Assembly (NCBI GenBank): GCA_029851415.1
Contig: CM056742.1
Coordinates: 98,934,976 to 98,998,975 of the forward strand
Direction of reading: 5' to 3'
DNA from: Eretmocerus hayati
Lineage: Eukaryota > Arthropoda > Insecta > Hymenoptera > Aphelinidae
Length of the DNA: 64,000 nt
How positions within the stretch are numbered: the stretch's first letter is position 1; each line of letters opens with the position of its first letter. Shown here piece after piece: positions 22,665-35,992 of the stretch. The notes under the pieces were generated by a model. That model was given only the letters and a program-made list of their open reading frames with translations, did no database searches and was not told the DNA's origin. A program made the position numbers and the translations under genes.

Positions 22665-25600
22665 TTATGGAATTGTAGTGTCAGGAGTACTCACCCTTGC
22701 TATAATTGCTTGGCTGCCATCTTCCGATTTCATTGTGATTCGCCTGATGGGGCAGTGCCTGTAGATTGATGCCACGTGAGCCTTATACAGCACGCTCAGC
22801 TCACCACTCCACTGCCGCTGCTTTGCTGTTGTATTCCGTTCGAGTGCCTGGGCTTCGATGTGCTCGCTAGGAGAGCACGCGAGGAACTGACGGCGCGAGA
22901 GCAAACGTGCGTCAGAGGCGCCTTTCCCCCTCCGCTCTTCTTTGCATGTGTAACTTGCTTCTCCTGGCACACGTGTGTTCGCGCGCGGAATGTATGCACG
23001 ACTGCGGCAGGCAAGGGCACGCGCGAACCGATAGACTCTCCTCTCTCTCCTTCGCTAGCGTGACTACATATGCCGCAAGTTGAGAGTTACAAAAAAACTT
23101 TCAGGAAAAATTCGATGGAAAAATCATTTTTTATATTTTCATCCTCCTAAAATCGCGCAAGAAATATAATTTTTTTTTCTGTAAATTTTTGAAGAAAAAT
23201 CCATTTTTTTATCTTCATCTTCCCAAAGTCGCGCAAAAAATATAATTTTTTTCGGCAAATTCTTGATGGAGAATCAATTTTTTTATTTCCATCCTCTCGA
23301 AATCGCGCGCGCAAGAGAATTTTTTTTTTTTTTAATCTTCGATAGAAAATCCATTTTTTTTATTCTCATCCACTTGGAATTGCGCAGAAATTTAATTTTC
23401 GATCTCTAGAAATTTTCGTGATAAATTCATCTTATTCCTTCTCATCTCCCCAAAATCACGCATGAGTTGAATTTTTATTTTTCCTAGCTTGGTACTTCTA
23501 GGATGAAATAAAAATCTGTAATTGTACTGATCTAATTTCCGTTCATGGACTTCACGGACTGATTGAATTGTGTATCATTCAGATCTTCAAAGATTACGAC
23601 TTAATCACTATTTCGGATTTCAAAAATGCTTCTACTCGAATGATTAGTATTCTCAACGCGCACTATTGGGTGTACTTACTTTTGCTAAAACTGCTTGACT
23701 GCCATCTTCTGATTTCACCATGATGTGTGTGATTGAAGGGATGCGTAGAGATTGGTGCTGCTTGAGTCTTGTACACCACCCGCAGCTCCCCACTCCACTG
23801 ACGCTGCTCCGCTGTTGTATCCCGTTCCAGTGCCTGGGCTTCGATGTGCTCGCTAGGAGAGCACGCGAGGAACTGACGGCGCGAGAGCAAACGTGCGTCA
23901 GAGGCGCCTTTCCCCCTCCGCTCCTCTTTGCATGTGTAACTTGCTTCTCCTGGCACACGTGTGTTCGCGCGCGGAATGTATGCACGACTGCGGCAGGCAA
24001 GGGCACGCGCGAACCGATAGACTCTCCTCTCTCTCCTTCGCTAGCGTGACTACATATGCCGCAAGTTGAGAGTTACAAAAAAACTTTCAGGAAAAATTCG
24101 ATGGAAAAATCATTTTTTATATTTTCATCCTCCTAAAATCGCGCAAGAAATATAATTTTTTTTTCTGTAAATTTTTGAAGAAAAATCCATTTTTTTATCT
24201 TCATCTTCCCAAAGTCGCGCAAAAAATATAATTTTTTTCGGCAAATTCTTGATGGAGAATCAATTTTTTTATTTCCATCCTCTCGAAATCGCGCGCGCAA
24301 GAGAGTTTTTTTTTTTAATCTTTTATAGAAAATCCATTTTTTTTATTCTCATCCACTTGGAATTGCGCAGAAATTTAATTTTCGATCTCTAGAAATTTTC
24401 GTGATAAATTCATCTTATTCCTTCTCATCTCCCCAAAATCACGCATGAGTTGAATTTTTATTTTTCCTAGCTTGGTACTTCTAGGATGATATAAAAATCT
24501 GTAATTGTACTGATCTAATTTCCGTTCATGGACTTCACGGACTGATTGAATTGTGTATCATTCAGATCTTCAAAGATTACGACTTAATCACTATTTCGGA
24601 TTTCAAAAATGCTTCTACTCGAATGATTAGTATCCTCAACGCGCACTATTGGGTGTACTTACTTTTGCTAAAACTGCTTGACTGCCATCTTCTGATTTCA
24701 CCATGATGTGTGTGATTGAAGGGATGCGTAGAGATTGGTGCTGCTTGAGTCTTGTACACCACCCGCAGCTCCCCACTCCACTGACGCTGCTCCGCTGTTG
24801 TATCCCGTTCGAGTGCCTGGGCTTCGATGTGCTCGCTAGGAGAGCACGCGAGGAACTGACGGCGCGAGAGCAAACGTGCGTCAGAGGCGCCTTTCCCCCT
24901 CCGCTCCTCTTTGCATGTGTAACTTGCTTCTCCTGGCACACGTGTGTTCGCGCGCGGAATGTATGCACGACTGCGGCAGGCAAGGGCACGCGCGAACCGA
25001 TAGACTCTCCTCTCTCTCCTTCGCTAGCGTGACTACATATGCCGCAAGTTGAGAGTTACAAAAAAACTTTCAGGAAAAATTCGATGGAAAAATCATTTTT
25101 TATATTTTCATCCTCCTAAAATCGCGCAAGAAATATAATTTTTTTTTCTGTAAATTTTTGAAGAAAAATCCATTTTTTTATCTTCATCTTCCCAAAGTCG
25201 CGCAAAAAATATAATTTTTTCGGCAAATTCTTGATGGAGAATCAATTTTTCTATTTCCATCCTCTCGAAATCGCGCGCGCAAGAGAGTTTTTTTTTTAAT
25301 CTTCGATAGAAAATCCATTTTTTTTATTTTCATCCGCTCGAAATTGCGCAAAAATTTAATTTTCGATCTTTAGAAATTTTCGTGATAAATTCATCTTATT
25401 CTTTTTCATCTCCCCAAAATCACGCATGAGTTGAATTTTTATTTTTCCTAGCTTGGTACTTCTAGGATGATATGAAAATCTGTAATTGTACTGATCTAAT
25501 TTCCGTTCATGGACTTCACGGACTGATTGAATTGCGTATCATTCAGATCTTCAAAGATTACGACTTAATCACTATTTCGGATTTCAAAAATGCTTCTACT

Positions 25601-28600
25601 CGAATGATTAGTATTCTCAACGCGCACTATTGGGTGTACTTACTTTTGCTGGAACTGCTTGACTGCCATCTTCTGATTTCCCCATGATGTGTGTGATTGA
25701 AGGGATGCGTAGAGATTGGTGCTGCTTGAGTCTTGTACACTACCCGCAGCTCCCTACTCCACTGACGCTGCTCCGCTGTTGTATCCCGTTCGAGTGCCTG
25801 GGCTTCGATGTGCTCGCTAAGAGAGCACGCGAGGAACTGACGGCGCGAGAGCAAACGTGCGTTAGAGGCGCGTTTCCCCCTCCGCTCCTCTTCGCATGTG
25901 TAACTTGCTTCTCCTGGCACACGTGTGTTCGCGTGCGGAGTGTATGCACGACTGCGGCAGGCAAGGGCGAGCGCGAACCGATAGACTCTCCTCTCTCTCC
26001 TTCGCTAGCGTGACTACATATGCCGCAAGTTGAGAGTTACAAAAAAACTTTCAGGAAAAATTCGATGGAAAAATCATTTTTTATATTTTCATCCTCCTAA
26101 AATCGCGCAAGAAATATAATTTTTTTTTCTGTAAATTTTTGAAGAAAAATCCATTTTTTTATCTTCATCTTCCCAAAGTCGCGCAAAAAATATAATTTTT
26201 TTCGGCAAATTCTTGATGGAGAATCAATTTTTTTATTTCCATCCTCTCGAAATCGCGCGCGCAAGAGAGTTTTTTTTTTTAATCTTTTATAGAAAATCCA
26301 TTTTTTTTATTCTCATCCACTTGGAATTGCGCAGAAATTTAATTTTCGATCTCTAGAAATTTTCGTGATAAATTCATCTTATTCCTTCTCATCTCCCCAA
26401 AATCACGCATGAGTTGAATTTTTATTTTTCCTAGCTTGGTACTTCTAGGATGATATAAAAATCTGTAATTGTACTGATCTAATTTCCGTTCATGGACTTC
26501 ACGGACTGATTGAATTGTGTATCATTCAGATCTTCAAAGATTACGACTTAATCACTATTTCGGATTTCAAAAATGCTTCTACTCGAATGATTAGTATCCT
26601 CAACGCGCACTATTGGGTGTACTTACTTTTGCTAAAACTGCTTGACTGCCATCTTCTGATTTCACCATGATGTGTGTGATTGAAGGGATGCGTAGAGATT
26701 GGTGCTGCTTGAGTCTTGTACACCACCCGCAGCTCCCCACTCCACTGACGCTGCTCCGCTGTTGTATCCCGTTCGAGTGCCTGGGCTTCGATGTGCTCGC
26801 TAGGAGAGCACGCGAGGAACTGACGGCGCGAGAGCAAACGTGCGTCAGAGGCGCCTTTCCCCCTCCGCTCCTCTTTGCATGTGTAACTTGCTTCTCCTGG
26901 CACACGTGTGTTCGCGCGCGGAATGTATGCACGACTGCGGCAGGCAAGGGCACGCGCGAACCGATAGACTCTCCTCTCTCTCCTTCGCTAGCGTGACTAC
27001 ATATGCCGCAAGTTGAGAGTTACAAAAAAACTTTCAGGAAAAATTCGATGGAAAAATCATTTTTTATATTTTCATCCTCCTAAAATCGCGCAAGAAATAT
27101 AATTTTTTTTTCTGTAAATTTTTGAAGAAAAATCCATTTTTTTATCTTCATCTTCCCAAAGTCGCGCAAAAAATATAATTTTTTCGGCAAATTCTTGATG
27201 GAGAATCAATTTTTCTATTTCCATCCTCTCGAAATCGCGCGCGCAAGAGAGTTTTTTTTTTAATCTTCGATAGAAAATCCATTTTTTTTATTTTCATCCG
27301 CTCGAAATTGCGCAAAAATTTAATTTTCGATCTTTAGAAATTTTCGTGATAAATTCATCTTATTCTTTTTCATCTCCCCAAAATCACGCATGAGTTGAAT
27401 TTTTATTTTTCCTAGCTTGGTACTTCTAGGATGATATGAAAATCTGTAATTGTACTGATCTAATTTCCGTTCATGGACTTCACGGACTGATTGAATTGCG
27501 TATCATTCAGATCTTCAAAGATTACGACTTAATCACTATTTCGGATTTCAAAAATGCTTCTACTCGAATGATTAGTATTCTCAACGCGCACTATTGGGTG
27601 TACTTACTTTTGCTGGAACTGCTTGACTGCCATCTTCTGATTTCCCCATGATGTGTGTGATTGAAGGGATGCGTAGAGATTGGTGCTGCTTGAGTCTTGT
27701 ACACTACCCGCAGCTCCCTACTCCACTGACGCTGCTCCGCTGTTGTATCCCGTTCGAGTGCCTGGGCTTCGATGTGCTCGCTAAGAGAGCACGCGAGGAA
27801 CTGACGGCGCGAGAGCAAACGTGCGTTAGAGGCGCGTTTCCCCCTCCGCTCCTCTTCGCATGTGTAACTTGCTTCTCCTGGCACACGTGTGTTCGCGTGC
27901 GGAGTGTATGCACGACTGCGGCAGGCAAGGGCGAGCGCGAACCGATAGACTCTCCTCTCTCTCCTTCGCTAGCGTGACTACATAGGCCGCAAGTTGAGAG
28001 TTACAAGAAAACTTTCAGGAAAAATTCGATGGAAAAATCATTTTTTATATTTTCATCCTCCTAAAATCGCGCAAGAAATATAATTTTTTTTTCTGTAAAT
28101 TTTTGAAGAAAAATCCATTTTTTTATCTTCATCTTCCCAAAGTCGCGCAAAAAATATAATTTTTTTCGGCAAATTCTTGATGGAGAATCTTTTTTTTTCA
28201 TTTCCATCCTCTCGAAATCGCGCGCGCAAGAGAGTTTTTTTTTCAATCTTCGATAGAAGATCCATTGTTTTTATTCTCATCCACTTGAAATTGCGCAAAA
28301 ATTTAATTTTCGATCTCTAGAAATTTTCGTGATAAATTCATCTTATTCCTTCTCATCTCCCCAAAATCACGCATGAGTCGAATTTTTATTTTTCCTAGCT
28401 TGGTACTTCTAGGATGATATAAAAATCTGTAATTGTACTGATCTAATTTCCGTTCATGGACTTCACGGACTGATTGAATAGTGTATCATTCAGATCTTCA
28501 AAGATTACGACTTAATCACTATTTCGGATTTCAAAAATGCTTCTACTCGAATGATTAGTATTCTCAACGCGCACTATTGGGTGTACTTACTTTTGCTAGA

Positions 28601-29855
28601 ACTGCTTGACTGCCATCTTCTGATTTCACCATGATGTGTGTGATTGAAGGGATGCGTAGAGATTGGTGCTGCTTGAGTCTTGTACACCACCCGCAGCTCC
28701 CCACTCCACTGACGCTGCTCCGCTGTTGTATCCCGTTCGAGTGCCTGGGCTTCGATGTGCTCGCTAAGAGAGCACGCGAAGAACTGACGGCGCGAGAGCA
28801 AACGTGCGTCAGAGGCGCGTTTCCCCCTCCGCTCCTCTTCGCAGGTGTAACTTGCTTCTCCTGGCACACGTGTGTTCGCGCGCGGAGTGTATGCACGACT
28901 GCGGCAGGCAAGGGCACGCGCGAACCGATAGACTCTCCTCTCTCTCCTCCGGTAGCGTGACTACATATGCCGCAAGTTGAGAGTTACAAAAAAATTTACA
29001 GGAAAAATTCGATGGAAAAATCATTTTTAATATTTTCATCTTCCTAAAATCGCGCAAGATATATAATTTTTTTTTCTGTAAATTTTTGAAGAAAAATCCA
29101 TTTCTTCATCTTGATCTTCCCAAAGTCGCGCAAAAAATATAATTTTTTCGGCAAATTCTTGATGGAGAATCAATTTTTTTATTTCCATCCTCTCGAAATC
29201 GCGCGCGCAAGAGAGTTTTTTTTTTAATCTTCGATAGAAAATCCATTTTTTTTATTTTCATCCACTCGAAATTGCGCAAAAATTTAATTTTCGATCTTTA
29301 GAAATTTTCGTGATAAATTCATCTTATTCCTTTTCATCTCCCCAAAATCACGCATGAGTTGAATTTCTATTTTTCCTAGCTTGGTACTTCTAGAATGATA
29401 TGAATATCTGTAATTGTACTGATCTAATTTCCGTTCATAGACTTCACGGACTGATTGAATTGTGTATCATTCATATCTTCAAAGATTACGACTTAATCAC
29501 TATTTCGGATTTCAAAAATGCTTCTACTCGAATGATTAGTATTCTCAACGCGCACTATTGGGTGTACTTACTTTTGCCATAATTCCTCGGCTGCCATCTT
29601 CTGATTTCACTATGATGTGTTCGATTAAATGGATGGGTAGAGATTGGTGCTGCTTGAACCTTGTATAGCACCCGCAGCTCTCCACTCCACTGCCGCTGCT
29701 CTGCTGTTATATTCCGTGCGAGTGCCTGGGCATCGATGTGCTCGCTAGGAGAGCACGCGAGGAACTGACGGCGCGAGAGCAAACGTGTGTCGAAGGCACT
29801 TTCCCCCTCCGCTCCCCTTTGCATGTGTAACTTGCTCCTCCTGGCACACGTGTCG
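22665..29855. repeat. satellite array, eight ~982-bp units with dimeric higher-order structure
   Basis: Equivalent positions recur at 22665, 23663, 24646, 25627, 26610, 27591, 28574 and 29555 (spacing 998, then alternating 983 and 981). The first unit is diverged and the last is truncated by unrelated sequence after about 29855. Units at 24646 and 26610 are nearly identical to each other, as are those at 25627 and 27591, so a 1,964-bp dimer was duplicated. Each unit has a GC-rich half with a minus-strand exon-like frame, and an AT-rich half built from about five degenerate ~65-bp subrepeats, each carrying a TCGCGCAA-like core between poly(T) tracts. Confidence 0.95.
22695..22886 (-). other. 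exon-like segment in satellite unit 1
   Basis: On the minus strand, acceptor CCGTCAG (AG at 22887-22888) is followed by exactly 64 open codons and a strong donor, AGG|GTGAGT (22695/22694). The segment begins FLACSPSEHIEAQALE and ends MKSEDGSQAIIAR. Later units keep the acceptor and a GTAAGT donor but have a 1-nt shift before the MVKSEDGSQ part, so only unit 1 is continuous. No domain is recognised. It may be a captured exon of a host gene that was amplified with the satellite. Confidence 0.45.
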
Positions 29856-30014
29856 AATTTTTTTTTTTTTGTAGTTAACTCGGTACACGTTCTGTGATTG
29901 CATTAGTGTGTTACTTCTAGAAAACTAATTTTATTCGATTTGCAAGCATTTCCAGGAGCCAATACGCCTATCTGAACCATTTACAAGCCGAGCAGCGCGA
30001 GGCAATGACGCTAG
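29856..30014 (+). other. right edge of the insert
   Basis: A poly(T) run (29866-29878) and about 130 bp of non-satellite DNA lead to the Copia junction. A polypyrimidine-AG (CATTTCCAG, about 29949-29957) precedes a frame that is open and in phase with Copia RT, including the ATG at 30005. The RT half could therefore still be translated from a start inside the insert. Confidence 0.4.
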
Positions 30015-31408
30015 TAAAATATAAAGCCAGACTAGTCATTCGCGGATTCAAGGACAGAAACAATTACGACATCTCAGAAACCTATGCACCAGTCTCTAGA
30101 CTCCCTTTAGTTAGAGCAGTTTTGGCTATTGCTAACAAATATGACCTCGACGTTTGTCAACTTGACGTGAAAACCGCGTTCTTGAATGGGGAAATCGATG
30201 AAGAAATTTATATGGAAATTCCGCAAGGATTTCACTGCAGTGATGAAACCAGAAGAACAAAAGTTTTTAAGTTGAAAAAGGCTCTTTATGGTCTACGTAT
30301 TAGTCCAAAGAAATGGAATGACAAATTCACTGAAGTTGCAAAAGAAATCGGTTTGGAAAATGATGACTTTGAACCTTGTCTATTCATTTGGCGCGAGGGT
30401 GAATCATTCCTGATTGTTCTTTTATATGTTGATGACATTTTGATTATTAGCAACAACAAGAGTAAACTTGAAGAAGTGAAACACAAATTAAAATCATCCT
30501 TCAAAATGACTGACCTTGGTGAGCCGAAAGAGTTCCTTGGAATCTCCATTAAAAGAGACAGACAAAATAAAATCATGGAATTGAACCAAAGCAAATACAT
30601 AGAGAAAGCCTTAGTTAGATTTGGACTACAAGACGTTTACCCACATCACAGCCCCATGGTTACAAGTAAAGCGAGAGATCGGGCGAGACGCGATCGTGAA
30701 GACTCACCCGAAGCAACAGACCAACTGAAGACGATTCCAGCCTTAGACCGACCATACCGAGAAGCAGTTGGATGCTTGTTGTATATAAGTTGTACGACAC
30801 GTCTTGACATAGCTTATTCAGCAAACTTGGTCAGCAGACACCAATCAAATCCCACAGAGTTCGAATGGGACATGATTGTTAGAATTTTCGGGTACTTGAA
30901 ACATACTCTTGACTACAGTCTCAGATTCACGGGGAAGACAGACCATCTTGAAGGTTTCTCAGACGCTAGCTACGCAGACTGTAAGAATACAATTTCCACG
31001 TTCGGTTACGTAATAAGACTGTATGGCGACCCAATTGCCTGGAAAACCAACAAACACACCTACATGAACTTATCTACTTGTGACGCCGAGTATGTAGCTA
31101 TGAGTGACACATGTCAGGAGCTGATAGGAACTGACAGATCCTTGAAACTTATCTTTCAAAGTTCATTCGCTCCCATGATTCTCTGGTGTGATAATTTAGC
31201 CGCGGCAGTCAGTGCGAAAACTAACGGAGGCAAGAGGCTTAGACATGTAATAGAAATAAAACAAAACTATATTAAAGAATGTGTTAAGCGTAAGCTAGTT
31301 CATGTTGCACACTTAAAATCTAAACAGCAACTTGCAGACATTTTCACTAAAGCCCTGCCTATTCATCCACACATCGCTATGACCCGAACTCTGATGAACC
31401 TAGATTAA
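30015..31408 (+). CDS. Copia reverse transcriptase-RNase H, second part
   Basis: Uninterrupted frame to TAA 31406-31408, readable from ATG 30005 inside the insert. RT opens with KYKARLVIRGF, then QLDVKTAFLNGEI, the LKKALYGL block and the catalytic LLYVDDIL (~30425). RNase H follows with DASYADC (~30963), STCDAEYVA, LWCDNLAA and ADIFTKALP near the end. All Copia family residues expected at these places are present. Function in the known family: cDNA synthesis in the particle. It is separated from its own N-terminus by 11.8 kb, so no full polyprotein can be made from this copy without removing the insert at RNA level. Confidence 0.93.
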
Positions 31409-31845
31409 GATTAAAATGAATGTGAGATGAGAACTACAACAATTATTTTTATTTATTTCATTCTCTGCAGAATATGAACCCGAACAAGAAGAAAATGAGG
31501 CTGATGTAGAAGAGTAAAATTAAATGTAGAAATGTAAGTCTGAGCAATCGACACTGTGATAGTCCACAAAGAATTCATATGTAAAGTTAAATGAAGAATC
31601 TGTAAATGCGGAGTTCCTATGTTCACAAGTGAAAAGCTGTACCTGATTATTTGTATCTTTCAGGAAGAAATAATGATGTATTCTGATCTATTGTGATGAA
31701 ATGTGCCTATAAGAAACCACTTTATATGTACATAACAGAATCTCAGTTTATATTTGTATCTTTTATATGATCGATTGTGACTTGTTTAATATGAAGCCAA
31801 TAATGAATTACAAGCGAACGAGGCTTCCTCTCAACCGGGAGGGAG
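31409..31845 (+). other. Copia 3' noncoding region and polypurine tract
   Basis: AT-rich and without an ORF. It ends in the purine tract CCGGGAGGGAG (about 31835-31845) that primes plus-strand synthesis in LTR elements. Confidence 0.75.
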
Positions 31846-32031
31846 TGTTAGAATGTATGTGTGTGTGTATGCGGTTTCGACCGCTCGCTCGCTTGTGGCG
31901 CGCGCGCCGCTGCGCGCAGTTAGTTGGACGGAGGCAGCGTCTCTTGACGTTGCTCCTTTGTATAATAAAGTGTTTGTCTGTGACTCCTGGTGCCTCATTC
32001 AACCCGTCCAGCAACCCTCAATAACCCTTCA
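31846..32031 (+). repeat. Copia 3' LTR
   Basis: 186 bp, identical to the 5' LTR at 12465-12650. GAATT follows immediately. Confidence 0.95.
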
Positions 32032-32275
32032 GAATTTGAGTACTGTAAAGGTCGTGGGTTCGAACCCCAGTCACGGACGGAATTTCCGAATTCGGGAAAT
32101 CTCGGCCAAAGTGTTTTTCTTCTTCTTTCATGGTTTACCCTTATCAATCGAATTCTTGTCCATACTACTGGACTTTTTAGTCGCGATCTAGACAAAAATT
32201 TTGAGAAAATTATTTATGGAGCCAAGTCGGCTATCTGGAACTAGCTAAGCCGACTCGGTTCCTTTAGACAGAAAA
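32032..32275 (+). other. 3' part of the tRNA-derived SINE-like element
   Basis: It starts with the duplicated target GAATT, then a tRNA-like 3' half with B box GGTTCGAACCC (32057-32067). The body ends in a stem AGTCGGCT (32225-32232) / AGCCGACT (32248-32255). Together with 12392-12464 it would make a SINE of about 310 bp. Confidence 0.55.
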
Positions 32276-33140
32276 AGCATGAAAACAATTTGTAAATTCA
32301 TAACAAAATATCATGACAAGGTCCCATGACATGCCTCAAAGTATGTAAAAAATTTGTAAATTCATGACAAAAGATCATGACAAGGTCCCATGACATGCCT
32401 CAAAGTATCTAAAAAATGTGTAAATTCATGACAAAAGTTCATGACCAAGTCTCATGACATCTGCCCATGACATGACCCAGGCCGCGAAAAATCCGGAAAA
32501 TCATGTCAAAAATTCATGACAAAACTTGATGACAAATATTCATGACAAGGTTTCATGTTGTCATGTTACTCCTTCTGACTCATGTCACAAATGGACAAGT
32601 TCAGTACTCATGTTTTCCAGAAAACGTGACATCATGATTTTATGTCATGCGCATTACATGATTTTTTTCAATAGGGATTGTCAACCCACGCGCATTAGGT
32701 TATCAAAAGACTGCCCCGCCCTATTTTCCAGAAGAGACCGAGCACCACGTTTTTTTAATCCGTCTGATCGGTGCCTTGGCAGCTGCCTGATCGATATAGT
32801 GACTTTCGATGAATGTGTCCAGCATTGATAAAACCAGCATCAACCCTGTTGGTTGGGGAGCATAAGTTTTGACACATGCAGGAAGTATTCCTTGTGAGCA
32901 AGTGTACATGACATGAAAACATGATGTCAATTTCATTGATAACGTGAGTAACGAACTTGGACTAACATGACATGGTCACATGAAAAAATCTTATGAAATA
33001 TTTCCATGGAATCATCAGCTTTGCGAGAAACTGGCAAAGCCTTTTTTGACAATGTTGGACATTTCATGTTCGTCTGCATTCATTACTTACGTTTTTGATA
33101 AAATGTGACATCACATTCTATTGTCATGTACACTGACGCA
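32276..33140. repeat. TCATGACA-rich repeat region
   Basis: Two to three ~63-bp direct repeats (about 32283-32465: TTTGTAAATTCATGACAAAA followed by a CAAGGTCCCATGACATGCC block), then many scattered TCATGACA, CATGACA and TGTCATG words down to about 33130. The word is half of the palindrome TGTCATGACA. No ORF of note and no clear ends. Confidence 0.7.
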
Positions 33141-34418
<1,278 letters not shown>

Positions 34419-34711
34419 GATTAATCTCGCCTCCAAGTTAAGCAAACACAACTGGCAGAATGAGTCCAAGAATTCGGTTTTGGATTCACTTATCTACCTC
34501 TGCTAAATCACACAATCTTGATTAAGAGAGATGTTAAAGTAGAAAGTGGTTATACGATATCGATGACGACTAAGTTCAATACATTTCTGTTTTGCGTGTT
34601 TCCTTGGCAACAATCGATTGGACACTTGAAAACCAATTTGACCGCCGGATGGCGCGTCGACCGCTTCCTTGATGAGGTCCCGCCCCGCCACCGAGGCTGG
34701 GGGGCAAGATA
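34419..34711 (-). other. region upstream of beta-tubulin
   Basis: Presumed 5' UTR and promoter of the minus-strand tubulin gene. No TATA box or initiator could be assigned with confidence. It ends where a palindromic element starts at 34721. Confidence 0.35.
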
Positions 34712-35096
34712 TGGCGAACCACGATCATAAAAGAAAGGTCTGCTCTCTCCGGTGCTCGGACTTGACTCACGGATGGCGAGTAAATTACCCTACTCTGCCT
34801 CCCGAAATCCAATATGGCCGGGCCGGGCGACGCACGCTGATTGGCCGGTCGCTCGTGCCGCTATAGGTATAGCCGCGACTGCAGCAGCTCGTATACGTAA
34901 ACACGTGTATTGTAAACGACCGTGCTGAGCAGAATCCGAATTTGCGTAACGAATGGTGTCCGGGATTAATAATTACATCTCTTGTGCTCTGAGTTTGTTC
35001 ACAAAACACTCGGTTCTAAATCCCGAATTCGCAAATCCCGAGCCCCCTCTCGGGGCCTAAACTTTATATATGGCTTTTGTCTCATGTTAACTTGCA

Positions 35097-35168
35097 GCTT
35101 CGGTGGTCGAGTGGTTAGCGCGGCCGCCTTCTATTTTGTCGCCCGGGGTTCAAATCCCCGACTAGACA
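35097..35168 (+). other. tRNA-like sequence in the left arm of the palindrome
   Basis: A box TGGTCGAGTGG and B box GGTTCAAATCC are intact and correctly spaced, and the T arm (CGGGG...CCCCG) pairs. The acceptor ends do not pair, so it is not a functional tRNA. RNA polymerase III initiation from it is possible. Confidence 0.6.
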
Positions 35169-35992
35169 CACATTTTTTTATTTTCCATTTTTTATTTTTA
35201 ATACTTGTATCTCCTTTTTTTCTTAATATTATTGATACTTGTATCTCCTTTTTTTCTTAATATTATCAATACTTGTATTTCCTTTTTTTCTTAATATTAT
35301 ACATCTAAAATCAATCAACCATCAGTTGAAAATCGATCCCAATTTTCTCGATACATCAGCATTAATTATACACGATTATCGAGGTAATCACCCAAATTCG
35401 TGATGTATTTTGCTGCGTTGGTGGGAAAAAACGAAGGCGGACGATAGTCATATCGATTTGAAATTATTGTACAGATGTACGCTCAAAAAATCATACAACA
35501 CTATGAAACGAGTGAGCTTGATGCTTTTTCGCGAGGCCGAAAATGGAAGGGATACATTAAAGTGGAGGGCCAATTATTTGGAAAGATAAAAATGTTCAAT
35601 TATTCAGAATAGACGAGACTGTATGGTATGCATGGATAAAGTGATTTTTAACGAAATTTAGAACAATTTTGAATTTTAATGTAACATCCCTTCCATTTTC
35701 GGCCTCGCGAAAAAGCATCAAGCTCACTCGTTTCATAGTATTGTATGATTTTTTGAGCGTACATCTGTACAATAATTTCAAATCGATGTGATCTTCGTTT
35801 TTGCCCGCCCACCAACGCAGCAAAATACATCACAAATTTGTGTGATTACCTCGATAATCGTGCACAATGCTGATAAATCGAAAAAATTGGGATCGATTTT
35901 CAACTGATGGTTAATTGATTTTAGATGCATGATATTAAGAAAAAAAGGAGATACAAGTATTAAAAATAAAAAATGGAGAATGAAAAAATGTG

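Larger units (their letters stand above)
18200..30014. mobile_element. 11.8-kb satellite-bearing insert splitting Copia RT
   Basis: Copia coding stops at codon-exact position 18199 and resumes at 30015-30017. A TA dinucleotide is present on both sides (18198-18199 and 30015-30016), and removing the insert plus one TA restores the Copia reading frame and motif spacing. No terminal inverted repeats were found: the left edge begins ATATTAAGAGAC and the right edge ends ATGACGCTAG. Content: about 4.4 kb of AT-rich sequence with three dispersed ~120-bp repeats and three hairpins, then about 7.2 kb of ~982-bp tandem units. No transposase was recognised. A TA duplication is typical of Tc1/mariner-like transposition, but mechanism and family are unknown. 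Confidence 0.75.
12465..32031 (+). mobile_element. young Copia (Ty1/copia) retrotransposon carrying an 11.8-kb insert
   Basis: Two 186-bp LTRs (12465-12650 and 31846-32031) read identical base for base, start TG and end CA, and are flanked by a perfect 5-bp duplication GAATT (12460-12464, 32032-32036). A primer-binding site follows the left LTR and a purine tract precedes the right one. The gag-pol order protease-integrase-RT-RNase H is the Copia order. The coding frame is open from gag into the start of RT, broken only by a foreign insert at 18200-30014. Zero LTR divergence means a very recent insertion, and the internal insert must be more recent still. Confidence 0.95.

Noticed and set aside
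23653..28960. Repeated 109-codon plus-strand and 117-codon minus-strand ORFs in each satellite unit
   Set aside because: They recur only because the unit recurs, overlap on both strands, and have no recognisable domains. Only the splice-bounded segment in unit 1 was kept as a possibility.
18200..30014. Helitron origin for the insert (right end CTAG followed by T)
   Set aside because: There is no TC at the left end and only a weak, mismatched hairpin before CTAG. The frame and TA duplication fit a TA insertion better.
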